A stretch of 64,000 nt of DNA. Origin: Typha latifolia (taxonomy: Eukaryota; Streptophyta; Magnoliopsida; Poales; Typhaceae). The DNA lies in NCBI GenBank assembly GCA_019914945.1, contig CM034103.1, positions 7,378,001 through 7,442,000 of the forward strand. The letters run 5' to 3'. A program made the position numbers and the translations under genes. This document shows, piece after piece, positions 31,153-43,529 of this stretch. The notes beneath the pieces are model-generated. The model saw only the letters and a program-made list of their open reading frames with translations, was not told the DNA's origin and did no database searches. Every line of letters begins with the position of its first letter. Positions within the stretch are counted from its first letter, which is position 1.

Positions 31153-34100
31153 TGTAATAACCCAAATAATAATAATAAATAAAATAATAATAATAATAAG
31201 AACCCATAAAATATAAATAATAATAATAATGTATAAATTAAATATAAAAAAAGAGACAAAAAGAAAGAAATAAAAAAAAAATTTGGTGTTGCATGCCATG
31301 AGCTCGTGCCTTGCAACTTGTGGGTGCACGTTGAGGGCGCCACATGCGCCCTTCCCCCTTCTTCACTAACTCTCTCTCTCTCCCTCTCTTTCGGTCTCTC
31401 GCTCTCATTTATTCTCTCTCTCTCTCTCTCTCGTCAACGTTGGCCTACCGCCGTCGTCGCTGCCACCACCGCCGCACTCCCCCTCACCGCCTCTTTCTCT
31501 CCCTCTTTATAGGTCTCTCTCCAACTCTCTCTAACTCTCGCTCACTCTCTCTCTTACCCTCCTCTCTCTCTCAATCACCTCTCTCTCTCTCAACAACCTC
31601 TCTCTCTCGAGCTCTCTCTTCTCTCCTTCTCTTATCGACACCGGTCTGCCGCTGTCGCCGTCGTCACCGCCGCCCGCTCACCTCAGCGGTAAGCCTCCCT
31701 CTCTTCCTTCTTCTTCTTCTTCTTCTTCCTCTCTTCATTTTACCTTCTCCGGCAATAAAAGACATATCTAAATCACTTATGTTATTCAGTTAATCTAAAT
31801 TAGAGTTTTAGTTTAATTTTTCAAGAATAGATATATTTATTAACATGGTTATTAGATAAGTGTAATTAGTGTAATTTTAGTTAATTATAATTATAAATAT
31901 TTGTACATAAATATATTTTTAATTTCATATATTTTTATTAGATTAATATATATCTTTATAATTAGGTATATATATATACGTACAACTTATTATATATTAT
32001 TATGTATGTAATATAATAGTAGGCTTACTTAATGTTTATATTACATGATTAAGTAAAGATTATTTTATATGCAACTCTTAATTTGTTTAGTAAGGGTAGT
32101 AGTGACAAAATAATTAAAGTATAATTATATAATATTATATAATATAGGTGCTTGTATTTTAAATTATATTATTGTACATGTAGCTCTTTTACGTTTTGTT
32201 TTTCATCAAAAGAGATTGACTATTATATACTTAATATATAATTAGCAAACTATGGTTTTATAAATAAATCTACAATTAGAATAATAACATATTAATATTA
32301 TTATAATTAAATATATGATATAGATCAAATTATTTAATAAAAACAAAAGAAGAAATTTTAAACCCAATAGATCATCAAATGTTATACAAACAGATCCCAA
32401 TTGGATAAATAACTAACTTTACATTACTTAAATATTTTCAGATCCCAACCCTATTATTTGAGACCTCATGGACCTTGCTAGCAATGAGTGTCACTCGGTT
32501 GATTGGCGGATGTAAGGGATACGTGGTTTGCATCTTCTGATCAAGTGTGAGTAGTCTTATTCCCTAGATGCCTTTCTCAAATTATGTTATATTATATATT
32601 ATGTGCATACATGTTTTAGCCTCCAACATGATTATATGATTTTGTCTAGAGATGATTATAGTCGAACATATTTCATCATGTATTTGATTATGCTGATCTG
32701 GGATATGAGTACATTGGTGATATATTTAAAGATGATTGGAGATGATTCTACTGTTATGATTGTATACCGAGTTGATCTCTAGCATGAGTATGCATGTAAT
32801 AAATTAGCAAGAGTATGCATGTGTTGACGATACAGTTGGATACTAGATTGCATCGTTTTCTCTTGATTCCTATTTCACCTAAATTTCTGTTATGTATTGA
32901 CTTATTATCGTATTGGATATATGCATATGGTCTATCATTTAGAAGGAAAACATGAAATGTGATTAATAGGATAGTTGATAGAAAGCGTGAGGATACCCAA
33001 GTGGGCGCGAGGGTTAGGACGCGCTTGGTGGATGATTAATCGCTCGACATAGTCGCGATCCTGTTGGCCTTACGTTCGAGGTCGTTAGTCTATGTGCGTA
33101 GTAGACATTCGGACACCTGCCGTTCGCCAGGGCATATGTGGCGAGTTTTCCTCACGAGATTTCTATCAGCTAGGAAGGGTGCCTGATCTGGATGGATGTT
33201 GATACCCTATCGGGTGGCGGGGTATGGTTATATTTGAGATACTCTTGCGGGTGGCGGAGTATGCTCTAAGCCTTCAGACATAATGTTGAGACCGGGTACC
33301 AGGTGTTAACTGTGTATAGTGGTCTAGTATGATGATATTATACCGAGATGTCGGTGATGATCATAATGTTGAGAAATGCATACTAATTTATTGTCATTTG
33401 GTTACCTGATTATCAAGTGATCAATACACATCGTATATGGTTGCATTTGATATCATAGCATGGTCATGGTCGACATGCATCATGTGTCATATTTGAGAGA
33501 GAGTTATGATGATAGTATGACATGGAGATTTAATTTATATATTGTCGATGATATATATATATATTTTATCAGTTATAACATGAAATGTTATATATTTTTC
33601 ATTTATGTATTATTGAGGTACATTCATATACTCATTTATGACATGATGCTCTTTCTGATTCATATTATCCAGTACATGATTTACTTTCCGTTTGACATCA
33701 CTGATTCGGGGTAAGGTTTATTCACTGAGTCTTTTGCTCATGGCTCTCTTATTTCTTTTCTAAACCCTTCAGATATATGGTACGGGATAACGACTTTAGA
33801 TATCTTGAGAAAATATTTTAGAGCGAGAATGAGGTGAGTTATAGACGTGAGATGGTATAGAAGATAGTTTAACCAGATATTGAGTTGTACAATTATTTGA
33901 TATTTATACTTTATTGTATTAGATGGTGATTTGTATAATACATGTCAGATTATAGTGTACTCGTGTATTAGTTGTTTAGTTATATTTTGATGGTTTGTTG
34001 TGGCCTATGTGGGTCCTGCTAGATTATATAGTAGTCTAGTGTATATTATTGTGGACTTGGATATTCATATGTTAACAAGTTTACTTGGTTAATAGTATGA

Positions 34101-34282
34101 TTTATTTGGTGTTGGATTATGTGAGCATGAATATGTTAGGAGGTAGTATTTGATGATGTCATAATATATGTGCACGGAGTGTATCTTGTGCATGACGGGC
34201 CCCGCCCGTCTTGTCGTGTGCACCGCGTGTGCCGTGTGGGCGCATGGGCGTGCACGTGCCTATGCCGGGCGGGGGCGTTACA
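31153..34282 (+). repeat. Family C 3' LTR (3130 bp)
   Basis: The LTR starts TGTAATAACCCAA and ends GCCGGGCGGGGGCGTTACA. It carries the same order of parts as the 5' LTR: GC-rich block, CT tracts (31370-31640), (CTT)n (31708-31728), AT-rich middle, and GC-rich end (34195-34282). The GC-rich block is shorter here than in the 5' LTR. Confidence 0.85.
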
Positions 34283-35118
34283 CAATAGATACTATAATTA
34301 TATTATTATCATAAAATGCTAGTTATAATATAAGGAGAAAGATTTGTTTCTTTTTATATAAAATATTCTAAATATATAATTATAAAATAAAAGCTAAATA
34401 ATTATAAATAAGATATAAGTATAGACAAGATCTATTTTATTTTATAATAAATTTTATAATTCTTACTCTATCTTGGTTAATCAGAAATTATATAGTCTTT
34501 ACTTAATTATACAAAATAATAAATTAATTAATTAATAAGACTACTATCTTATTTAACACACAATAGTATATAATAAATTATTAAAATTACTTAAAATGTA
34601 TATATTATGAATATTAGTACATAAATTTAATAATTATAATTTACAAAACTATTTATTAATCTAATAGAAATATAAATAAAATATATAAATAAATATAAGT
34701 ATTACCTATATCTATGTGTAATAGTTTATACCCTAATTAATCATTAACTATATTAATTATAATTAATAATAATCATATTGAAGAATATATATCACTATTA
34801 AAATAATTACTATCTAAATAATCTATTTGCACTAATTAAGAAAGAAATACCTAAATAAATAACATAAATAAAATAAAATAAAAATAACACTATTACAGTG
34901 CTGGCTTAGCCCAGCACTATTGTAGAAAGAGAATGAGAAAAAAAAGAAAAGAAGCTAAAGGAAGAAGAAGAAAGGAAGAAGAAATAAGAAAGAAGAAGAG
35001 AAGAGAAGAGAAGAAAGAGAGGAGGGGACTGGGCTGACGGGGAGGGGGCTTGGCTGTTGCTAGTTGGCCAGCAACCGGCTTCTCGCCATCGGCTCAGCTC
35101 CGGCGAGCCCAAGCCCAA

Positions 35119-35168
<50 letters not shown>

Positions 35169-35492
35169 AAAATAGAAAGGGAGAGAGAAATAGAGAGGGA
35201 GAGAGAGATAGAGAGAGAAGAAGGAGGAGGCTCACCTGCATTGGGAGCACGACAGCAACGGCGACAGCAGCGGCAGGGTAGTGACAGCGGTAGAGAGAGA
35301 GAGAGGGGGGAATTTGAATGAAAGAGGAGAGTGAGAGAGAGACCGAAAGAGAGAGAGGAGAGAAGAAAAAGAGTGAAAGAGGCGATGGGGAGGGAGACCA
35401 AAGCGGTGGCGGTGGGGCCCACTACGCCATGTGGCCATAGCCGGTTGGCTGCGGTAGTGGCGACGGGGCGCATGACCCGCAAGCTGCTCGTG
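34283..35492 (-). mobile_element. Truncated family C LTR, variant C2
   Basis: This stretch aligns with 42349-43437 in the same orientation. It has the AT-rich block (ctataattat followed by atcataaaatgct near its left end), then GA-rich tracts 34920-35400 that are the complement of the CT tracts in plus-strand copies, then a GC-rich block near 35400-35480. It begins in the middle of the LTR, directly at the end of the 3' LTR at 34282. Its right end adjoins the family B LTR at 35498. Confidence 0.75.
35119..35228. repeat. (GT)n and (GA)n compound microsatellite
   Basis: A (GT)n run at 35119-35137 passes into (GA)n and GA-rich sequence to about 35228, inside the C2 LTR. Confidence 0.9.
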
Positions 35493-35497
35493 TAGCT

Positions 35498-36328
35498 TGA
35501 TACACCTTGTTAGAGTCTTTTCTTATTGCATTAGTTGTTTATATTTATCAAAATAAAATTCTTGCAGATCGTGTTCAAATGCGGAAGGGGTCGCGTTCGA
35601 ATGCCCTTGTGAACGCCTACATCAGGTTCAGAAATATAGAGAATGCGAAATGCGCATTCAAACATGGCGGGGCGCGTTCGAACGTGACATTCGAATGCCT
35701 GCATCGTGTTCGCACATACAGAGAACGCCTTTTGTGCGTTCGAACGCGATCAGCGGGATTCCACTAGGATTAGGGTTAGTTATTATTATTATGGCTTATT
35801 GTCTATCCTCTATAAAGGCGTGGATGGCAGTCAAATTAATTATGCTATTGGATTATTGGTTTGTTGCCTCCTATCTTCTCTTTATCTTCTCTACCCTTAT
35901 CTCCCTCCTCCCTCTTCACCAACATACCACCTCTACCGTTGGCAAGATCTCTCCTAACTTTTAATCTCCCTCGTCTGTCAAGTCCTCCCTCTTCTTTGGG
36001 ATCTCAACCTCTTCTTCCCCTTCGTCTTTATCACTTAAACAACATCACCATCCACCCTCATCTCCATTACCCTCCATAACCCTAACATTCACTCCACCCA
36101 TCATCACCACCATTATTCGCAATATATCGTGTTTGTGTCCTAGTTGCAGTTCGAATCTGTGAAGGGCAAAAATACAAAAAGTGTAGATTATGGAGATATG
36201 GATCGATTCCACTTTGTTTCATAATTTTCTAAGTGCAAGAGAATATTTGGTGGATATTTTCCCTTGGTTGTGTGGATTGCTTCTTGCAATAAATTCAAAT
36301 CTTACAGGAATTGTTCCGTAACCTACCA
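35498..36328 (+). mobile_element. Gypsy family B 5' LTR
   Basis: The 831-bp LTR begins TGATACACCTTGTTAG, identical to the LTR at 46436-47273 read on its own strand. It ends CCGTAACCTACCA. GCGTTCGAA-type palindromes occupy 35570-35755. A decayed primer site (TTGTATCAAAGC) follows at 36331-36342. Confidence 0.85.
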
Positions 36329-36383
36329 TTTGTATCAAAGCCAGGCGAACCCTAGACCTCCATTAATAGTGGAAACAAGAAAG

Positions 36384-37789
36384 ATGACATCAATAAGGAG
36401 ACCAACGGAGAGCACACCAATAAGGGAAGATTCAATCCACGATAACCCTAATTGTAAAGCCAATTCACTTGGAGCGACCACGGTAGGACCGAGTCAACCA
36501 ACGTCCATGGGTGTGAACATGGGCTTGGTGGAAGAACTTTGTGGCATGTTCTAAATATTGCTGCATAAAGTTGACGCAATATAGAATGATCATAATGCTT
36601 TAAAGGAATATGTCATGAACCGATCGGCTTCGTCATCTCCTCAACGAAGATCGGTGCCTCAAGAAGGACCAACGGTGGGACCACACCGAACCGATACCTC
36701 ACAGGTCCAGGTGCGACATGTTAGTGTCAATGATCCTCTTTTACCTATGCCTACACATCATCCCCCACCTCCGATACAAACCCCAAGACCGACGGTTATA
36801 GAACCCGAGAGGCATGCGGCGGCACCAGTGCGCTTCGTCGATGAGGAGGATTAACACTTTGAGGATAAGGTTGATCCCTTCGGAGATGGTGATGGACGTG
36901 CTCGAGGATTTATAGAAGGAGATCAACATGCACAAAGGCTCAGACCTGAACCAATGATCTTTCATGAACCCGACATTGCTATTCGGGGGAGAACCTCATA
37001 TTGGACTTTCCAAAATTCTAAGGCGGTGATTCAATGAATTGGGTGTTTCAAGTTGAACAATACTTTGATTATCAAGGGACAGTGGAGGACGCAAAGGTCT
37101 AGATGGCAAGCTTTCACCTCCAAGGAATGAGATTGCATTAGTATAGATCGGTTATTCGTGGTAGAAGATTTACTGGTTGGGCTGACTTTTGTAGGAGGAT
37201 TACACGCAGATGTGGGACAGCGGCATACGAAGATTTTGCTGCCACATTAAGCAAGATGGTTCAGAGGACGACCGGATTTGAGTACCAAGTTGAATTTGAA
37301 AGAGTTAGTCGTCGTTGTGAGCCACCTTGGCCCGAATCGACATTGATGAGCACATTCATTTTAGGGCTACGAGATGAGATACAGACAGATGTTCGTGCTC
37401 TTTGTTCTACCACTCTTGAAGAGGCCTTTGAGAAGACCGTGAGGATGGAGCAAAAACATAAGGCTCTCAAGATGGCAACAAAAACAAGTTGGGGCAACCG
37501 AGATGGGCGGTTTGCGCCTAGAACCCCCGTTGGAAATTCTGCGGGTTCAAAGACAGCAGCTACTAGTACTAGACCACGACCACCTTTGAGACCTTCTTCT
37601 GATGTTAGAGGAGGCATAAGACCCCCTGTTCGAACTCTCACACCTACCCAGGTGGAGGAGCGAGGAGCGAAGTGTCTTTGCTTTCGATGTGATGGACGTT
37701 TTGCCCCTGGTCATCGGTATTCTAAACCGATCGGGAGTGTGATGCTCATCGACAGTCTTGAGGAGGATGATGAGGTTGTGGGTGATGGA
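36384..37789 (+). pseudogene. Gypsy family B Gag
   Basis: The frame starts MTSIRRPTESTPIREDSIHD. After several stops and frameshifts it continues with a Retrotrans_gag core near 37020-37250 (a segment around NWVFQVEQYFDYQG) and an open 178-codon piece at 37256-37789 holding FILGLRDEIQTDVRAL. A CCHC-like knuckle follows (CLCFRCDGRFAPGHRY, last Cys changed to Tyr), then VMLIDSLEEDDE. Order and sequence match the minus-strand B copies. The particle-forming function is lost through the breaks. Confidence 0.8.
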
Positions 37790-38153
37790 TAGTGTTCAGA
37801 TGAGGTCCATGAGGAGGCCATTGAGTAGGGCAAGGAGAAAGATGTCTAAGTTGAAATATCGAGGCATGCATATTTGGGTTCTTTCGCACCGAGGACGTTA
37901 CCGGTAGACGGACTCGTTAGAAAGCATTGTGTGCACATCCTCACCGATTCTGGGAGTACAAACAACTTTATAGACGAGAGGTTAGTGAGGAGTTGGGCTT
38001 GGATGTTGACTCGACCACGGGGTTTGATGTTGTTATAGGAGGCGGTACGAAGCTTCGGGCAGAGAGCTTGTGTTGTCGGGTTGGTATACGGGTGCAAGGA
38101 CACGACATCATTGTGGACTTGTATCCGTTGGCGCTTTGAGGAGTGGACATTGT
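37790..38153 (+). pseudogene. Gypsy family B protease, cut by deletion
   Basis: The plus strand reads KHCVHILTDSGSTNNFIDE, so the catalytic Asp-Ser-Gly is kept. Later pieces are FDVVIGGGTKLRAESL and a LYPLAL remnant. The sequence then jumps at about 38153 into LTR U3 (CGCGTTCGAATG). Reverse transcriptase, RNase H, integrase and the LTR start are deleted. Confidence 0.8.
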
Positions 38154-38878
38154 CGCGTTCGAATGTCCTTGCGAACGCCTGCTTTAGGTTCACAAATACA
38201 AAGAACGCAAAATGCGTGTTCAAATGCCTACATCGCATTTGCACATACAGGAGAACGCTTTTGTGCGTTCAAACACAATTGGGCGCGTTCGAATGCAATC
38301 AGCGGGATTCCACTAGGATTAGGGTTAGTTATTACCATTAGGGATTGTTAGCTAACCTCTATAAAGGTGTGGATGGCAGCCAAATTCCTTATGTTATTAG
38401 CTTATTGGTTTCTTGCCTCCTATCTTCTCTCTATCTTCTCTACCCTAATCTCCCTCCTCCGTCTTCACCAACCTACCACCTCTACCGTTGGCAAGTTCTC
38501 TCCTAACTTCTAATCTCCCTCATTTGTCGAGTCCTCCCTCTTCTTTGGGATCTCAACCTCTTCTCCCCCTTCATCTTTATCCCTTAAACTACATCACCCA
38601 TCCACCTTCATCTTCATTACCCTCTATAATCCTAACATCTACTCTACCCGTCGCCACCACTATTATCCGCAATATATCGTGTTTCCATCCCAATTGTAGT
38701 TTGAATATGCAAAGGACGTAAATACAAAAAGTGTAGATTTGGGAGTTACAGATCGATTCCACTTAGTGTTGTAATTTTCTGACTATGGGAGAATATTTGA
38801 TGAATATTTTTACTCAATTGTGTGGACTGCTTCCTACAATAAATTCAGATCTTAAAGGTATTGTTTCATAATCAATCA
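38154..38878 (+). mobile_element. Gypsy family B 3' LTR lacking its first ~90 bp
   Basis: The sequence aligns with 35590-36328 of the 5' LTR, including the TTCGAA palindromes (38154-38310). It ends with a decayed CATAATCAATCA. The missing U3 start is part of the deletion described for the protease region. No matching TSD is seen (tagct against ctact). Confidence 0.8.
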
Positions 38879-40397
38879 CTACTGCATGGGCATGGGGCCG
38901 GCCACGTTGTGCCCATGAAATTTCAAATTTTTTTTTACGATTGGCTTGTTACACTCGTACCTTGCTGCGCCGGCCCCGTTAGCTTCCCCTTCCCTCTTCT
39001 AGCTAATGGTGTCCTGTGTGGGTCGGCTTGTTAGCCCGACTATCGGCGATAGTGCTCGCTAGTAGCCCCTTCCCTTCTCTTCAACTAGGCTAGGTCGAGG
39101 AGGGGGGAGGATGGTTGAGGTGGGCCGAGCCCTTCCTTGGTGGGTTGCGGCCTAGCCCAAGGTTGCTTGGGTGGGCTATAGCCTAGCCCAAGTAGGGTTT
39201 GTGTTGGGTTGGGCTACTGTTAGCCTAGCAGCCCATGTCAGGTTTGGGATGGGTGTGGCCCAGCCCATGTGGTTGTGGGTTGGGCTGCAGCCCAACACAA
39301 GTTGGTGGTGTGTTGTGTTGGGTTGCCGTCAGCCCATGCCATATTGGTTTTGGGCTTGGTATAGCCCAGCCAATGTGGTTATGGGTTGGGTTACAGCCTA
39401 GCCCATGTTGTTGTGAGTTGGGCAGTGGCCTAACCCAAGTGGCTTTCTCATTTTTTGGGCTTAGGGCCCTTGTATTTTTAGTTGTTATTTAAATTATGGT
39501 AATCTATTTTTATCCTTTTTAATTAATGATCCAATTCAACTCGAGCGTTAATTAATCTTTTTTGAGGATAGCTTGCTAATTATAATAATTATTATAAATC
39601 AATTTTAATGAATTAGATTGTGGTCTTTGAGTGCCATTGCTAATTGCTCCTAAATGGGAATTAGCTCTGAGTAGTGTTTAGCGTGGTCGATTATGATTTT
39701 GGTTAAATTAATTATAACAAAGAAGTTGATGATCAGGGTGTATACATATTAATTGCTCATAATAGAGAATTAATACAAATCAATTTAGACTCAAGGTATT
39801 AAGCAAATTGCACTATTTAATGAAGCTGATTAATTAAATATTGACTACGTGAATTAGAGTAAATGGATAGTAATAATATGAACGATAATTTGAGGTAAAT
39901 TATTTTAGTTACGTTTTAGACCTCACTATTGAATATGACCACCTACCCATGCCTATAGTGGACGTTAGTGATGTTACTTATTTAATCAGTAGGAGGTTTT
40001 TGTACTTATGCTTTTTATAATTTTTATCGTGGTAGACTCCTACCCTATGAGGATGATCCCATGACGTAGTTACAACTAATATTAGGAAAACAATGTCAAG
40101 CAAGTGAAACTTTTATAATCTAGGAGTAGTGTAGAGAATAAAATAACTTACCTTATAATATCATCATATTCATATCATGTATGTGCATACGTTTTCCTTA
40201 TTGTTATTATTGCACATCAGTAATTTTATTTTGTTCTTCTGTAAGATTTCGCATATCATGATTTTTACGCATATTTATTGGGCATGATCATGCGTGTTAG
40301 TATGTAATATATGATAATGATATGTGTTTCATTATGCTTATAATGTTGTATAATATTATGTCACTTGCATGCATACACGATCATAAATAAGGTTGTT
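38879..40397. other. Unassigned repeat-like sequence with a GC-rich tandem block
   Basis: 38879-39110 is GC-rich non-coding DNA. 39120-39450 contains seven or more units built on TTGGGCT...AGCCCA. 39480-40397 is AT-rich without recognised features. It lies between the end of a B LTR and a minus-strand C LTR and may be an LTR of an unknown element. Confidence 0.4.
39120..39450. repeat. Degenerate tandem repeat of GGGCT/AGCCC palindromes
   Basis: AGCCCA or close variants recur about every 30-42 bp. Each is preceded by GGTTGGGCT-like sequence, so each unit can fold on itself. The segment at 39279-39296 is a perfect 18-bp palindrome, GTTGGGCTGCAGCCCAAC. Open frames rich in Trp, Gly and Leu here come from the repeat. 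Confidence 0.8.
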
Positions 40398-43300
40398 TGT
40401 AACTCCTCCACGCGGCATAGGTACGTGCACGCCCACGCGCCCACAGGGCACGTGCGGCGCACGAGATAGGACGGGCGGAGCCCGTCACGCACAGATACTC
40501 CTGTGCACATATAATCATGACATCATCAAATAAAACCTGTTAACCTATCCATGATCACATAATCCATCACCAAATAAATTATACTATTAACTAAATAAAC
40601 TTGTTAACATAAGAATATCTAAGTCCACAATAATATACACTAGACCACTACATAATCTGGCAAGACCCACATAGGCCAAAACAAACCATCAAGATACAAC
40701 TAAAACAACTAATACAAGAGTACACTATGATTCGACCTGTATTATACAAATCATCATCTAATACAAAAGAGTACAAATATCAAATACTCGTACAACTCAA
40801 TTTCTATATAAACTATCATTTATACCATCTCGCATCTATAGCTCACCTCATTATTGCTTTAAAATATATTTTCAAGATATCTCTAATCGCTATCATGTAG
40901 CATATATCTGAGTGGGTTTGAAGAAAAATAAAAAGAGTCATGAGCAAAATACTCCGTAAATAGACCGTACCCTGAATCAATGATGCCAAACCGAGAGTAA
41001 ATCATGTACTGGATAATATGAATCAGAAAGAGCATCATATCATGAATGAATATATGAATGTATCCTCAATAATATATAAATAAAAAATAGATAACATGTC
41101 ATAACTGATAAATTGTATAATTCTCGATAGTGAATAAACAAAATATCCATGTCATACTATCATCATAACTCTCTCTCAAATATGACACTGATGCATGTTG
41201 ACCATGACGATGCTATGATATCAAATGCAACCATATATGATGTATATTGACTACTCGATAATCAGGAAATCAGATGATAATGAAATTATATGCATTTCTC
41301 AATATCTCAGTCATCAATGTCCGCTCTGTTTCATCATCATACTAGACCACTGTGCACAGTCAGCACCCGGTACCCAATCTCAATATTTTGCCCGAAGGCT
41401 CAAAGCATACTCTGTCATCCGCAAGGAGTATATCAAATATAACCATATCCGGCCATTCGCTAAGGGTATCAACATCCATCCAAATCGGGCACCATTCTAG
41501 CTGATAGAAATCTCGTGAGGATAACTCGCCACATATGCCCTGGCAAATGACATGTGTCCGAATGTCTACTGCTCACACAGACTAACGACCTCGGACGTAA
41601 GGCCAATGGATTGTGACTATGTCGAGCGATCTATCATCCACCAAGCGCGTCCTAGCCCTCGCGCCCACTCGTGTATTCTCACGCTTTCTATCAACCATCC
41701 TATCAATCACATTTCATGCTTTTTTTTAAATGACAAATCATATGCATATATCCAGTAAGATAATAAGTCAATGGATAACAGAAATTTAGGTGAAACAGAA
41801 ATCAAGAGAAAAATGATGCAATGTAGTCTCCAACCATGTAATCAACACATGCATACTTATGCTAATCTATTACATGCATACTCATGCTAAATATCAAATG
41901 GACATAACATTATAATAGTATAATCATCTCTCATCATCTCTATTTATCATAATCATACTCATATCCAAGATCAGCCTAATTAGATGCATGATAAAAATAT
42001 GCTCGACTGTAATCATCTCTAGATAAAGTCATATAATCATGTTGAAGGCCAAAACATGCATGTGCATAATATATTATATAACCTAATTTGATAAAGGCAT
42101 CTAGGGGATAAGACTACTCATAGTCTGATCGGAAGACACGAACCATGCATCTCTCACGTCCGTTAATTCAATATCAACTCATCGTCAGGGTCCACGGGGT
42201 CTCACATAAGAGGGTTCGGGGTCTGAAAATATTTAAGTACTATGAAATTAGTCGTTTATCTAGTTAGAATTAATTCAAGTAAAATATAACTGTTTATTAG
42301 TTTTAGAATCACTTCTTTTTATTTTTGATTACATAACTAGATCTATCTTATAGATACAATTCAAATACTATAATTATACTATTATCATAAAATGCTAATT
42401 ATAGTATAAGGAGAACAAGTCTGTTTCCTTTTATATAAGAATATTTATAAATATATAATTACAAAATAAAATAAAATAAAAGGCTAAATAACTATAAGTA
42501 TTGACAAGGTCTAATTATAATTAATTTTATAATTCATACTCTATCTTGATTAATTAGGGACTATGTAGTCTTTACTCGATAAGATAATAAATAAATAACT
42601 AAATAAGCCTAGTATTTTATTTGTTGCAGAATAATAATATATAATAAATTAATAGAATTAATTAAAATGTATATCATAAGAATATTAGAATATAAATATA
42701 ATAATTATAATTTACAAATCTATCTATTAATCTAATATACATATAAGTAAATAAATAAATAAATATAAGTATTACCTATATTTATGTGAAATAGTTTATA
42801 ACCTAATTAATCATTGATTAATTATAATTAACAGTAATCATACTGAGGAATATATATTATTATTAAAATAAATAATGTCTAAATCTATTTGTATTAATTA
42901 AGAAAGAAATGCCTAAATAAATAAATAATAAAATAAAAATAAGGATTACTCTGTTGTAGAAAAAAAGAAGAGAAGAAGCAGCTTAGGAAGAAGAAGAAGA
43001 AGAAAGAAAGAAGAAAGAAGAAAGAAGAAGAAGAAGAGAAAAGAAAAGAGAAGAAAGAGCGGAGGGCACTAGGCGGCGGGGAAGGGCTCGGCACTGCTGG
43101 CCAGCTAGCGGTCGGCCTCTCACCGGCGGCTTTGTTCCGACGAACCCAAGAGAGAGATATAGAGAGAGAGAGGGAGAGAGAAAGAGAGAGAAAGACAGAG
43201 AAAGACAGAGAGAGAGGGAGAGAGAAATAGAGAAAGAGAGAAGGAAGAGGAAGAAGGAGGAGGCTCACCTGTGGTAGCACAGCGGTAGCGGTGGTGGGTC

Positions 43301-43437
43301 GGCAGTAGGAGAGAGAGAGAGTTTGAGGGAAGGAGGAGAGAGAAAGACCGAAAGAGAGTGGGGAGAAGAAAAAAAATAGAGCGAGAGGCAGTGGGGAGGG
43401 AGGCCTTGGCGGCGGCGGCGGGGCCTATCACGCTAGT
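40398..43437 (-). mobile_element. Family C LTR, variant C2, nearly complete
   Basis: The left end TGTAACTCCTCCACGCGG corresponds to the GC-rich terminal part of the plus-strand C LTRs. Homology to them is clear from 40398 to about 42240 (the GTGGACCCTGACGATGAGTTG region). From there rightward the sequence follows the C2 type also present at 34283-35492 and 57664-58329. GA-rich tracts occupy 42960-43385. The start of the LTR (TGTAATAACC) is missing at the right end. Confidence 0.8.
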
Positions 43438-43529
43438 TCACAATTGAAGTCTCAATCTATTGATCATAAATAATTAGGCAGTCATTTTGCCGGATGATGA
43501 GCGATTTAAAATAATAATAATAATAATAA
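43438..43529. other. Spacer between two head-to-head family C LTRs
   Basis: About 90 bp of AT-rich sequence end in (AAT)n. Nothing else was recognised. Confidence 0.6.

Larger units (their letters stand above)
24812..34282 (+). mobile_element. Family C LTR retrotransposon with giant LTRs and non-coding interior (Tekay/Del-like, LARD-type)
   Basis: The element has 5' LTR (24812-28014), primer site (28022-28032), internal region (28015-31152), polypurine tract (31141-31152) and 3' LTR (31153-34282). The LTRs begin TGTAATAACC and end GGGGGTGTTACA or GGGGGCGTTACA. The tRNA-Met primer site and the tcgaggtcgaaatttt sequence before the polypurine tract resemble Tekay/Del chromoviruses. The interior encodes no recognisable Gag or Pol. 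The flanks are Copia Gag on the left and another family C LTR on the right. No TSD is visible (gataa against caata), so the ends have been rearranged or the copy is old. Confidence 0.8.

Noticed and set aside
24807..34287. A TSD for the family C element
   Set aside because: gataa and caata do not match, and the two flanks belong to different elements.
34906..35482. Minus-strand Ser/Leu-rich frames and plus-strand Arg/Glu-rich frames
   Set aside because: They are translations of GA/CT microsatellites in the C2 LTR. The same holds for 42894-43431 and 57653-57943.
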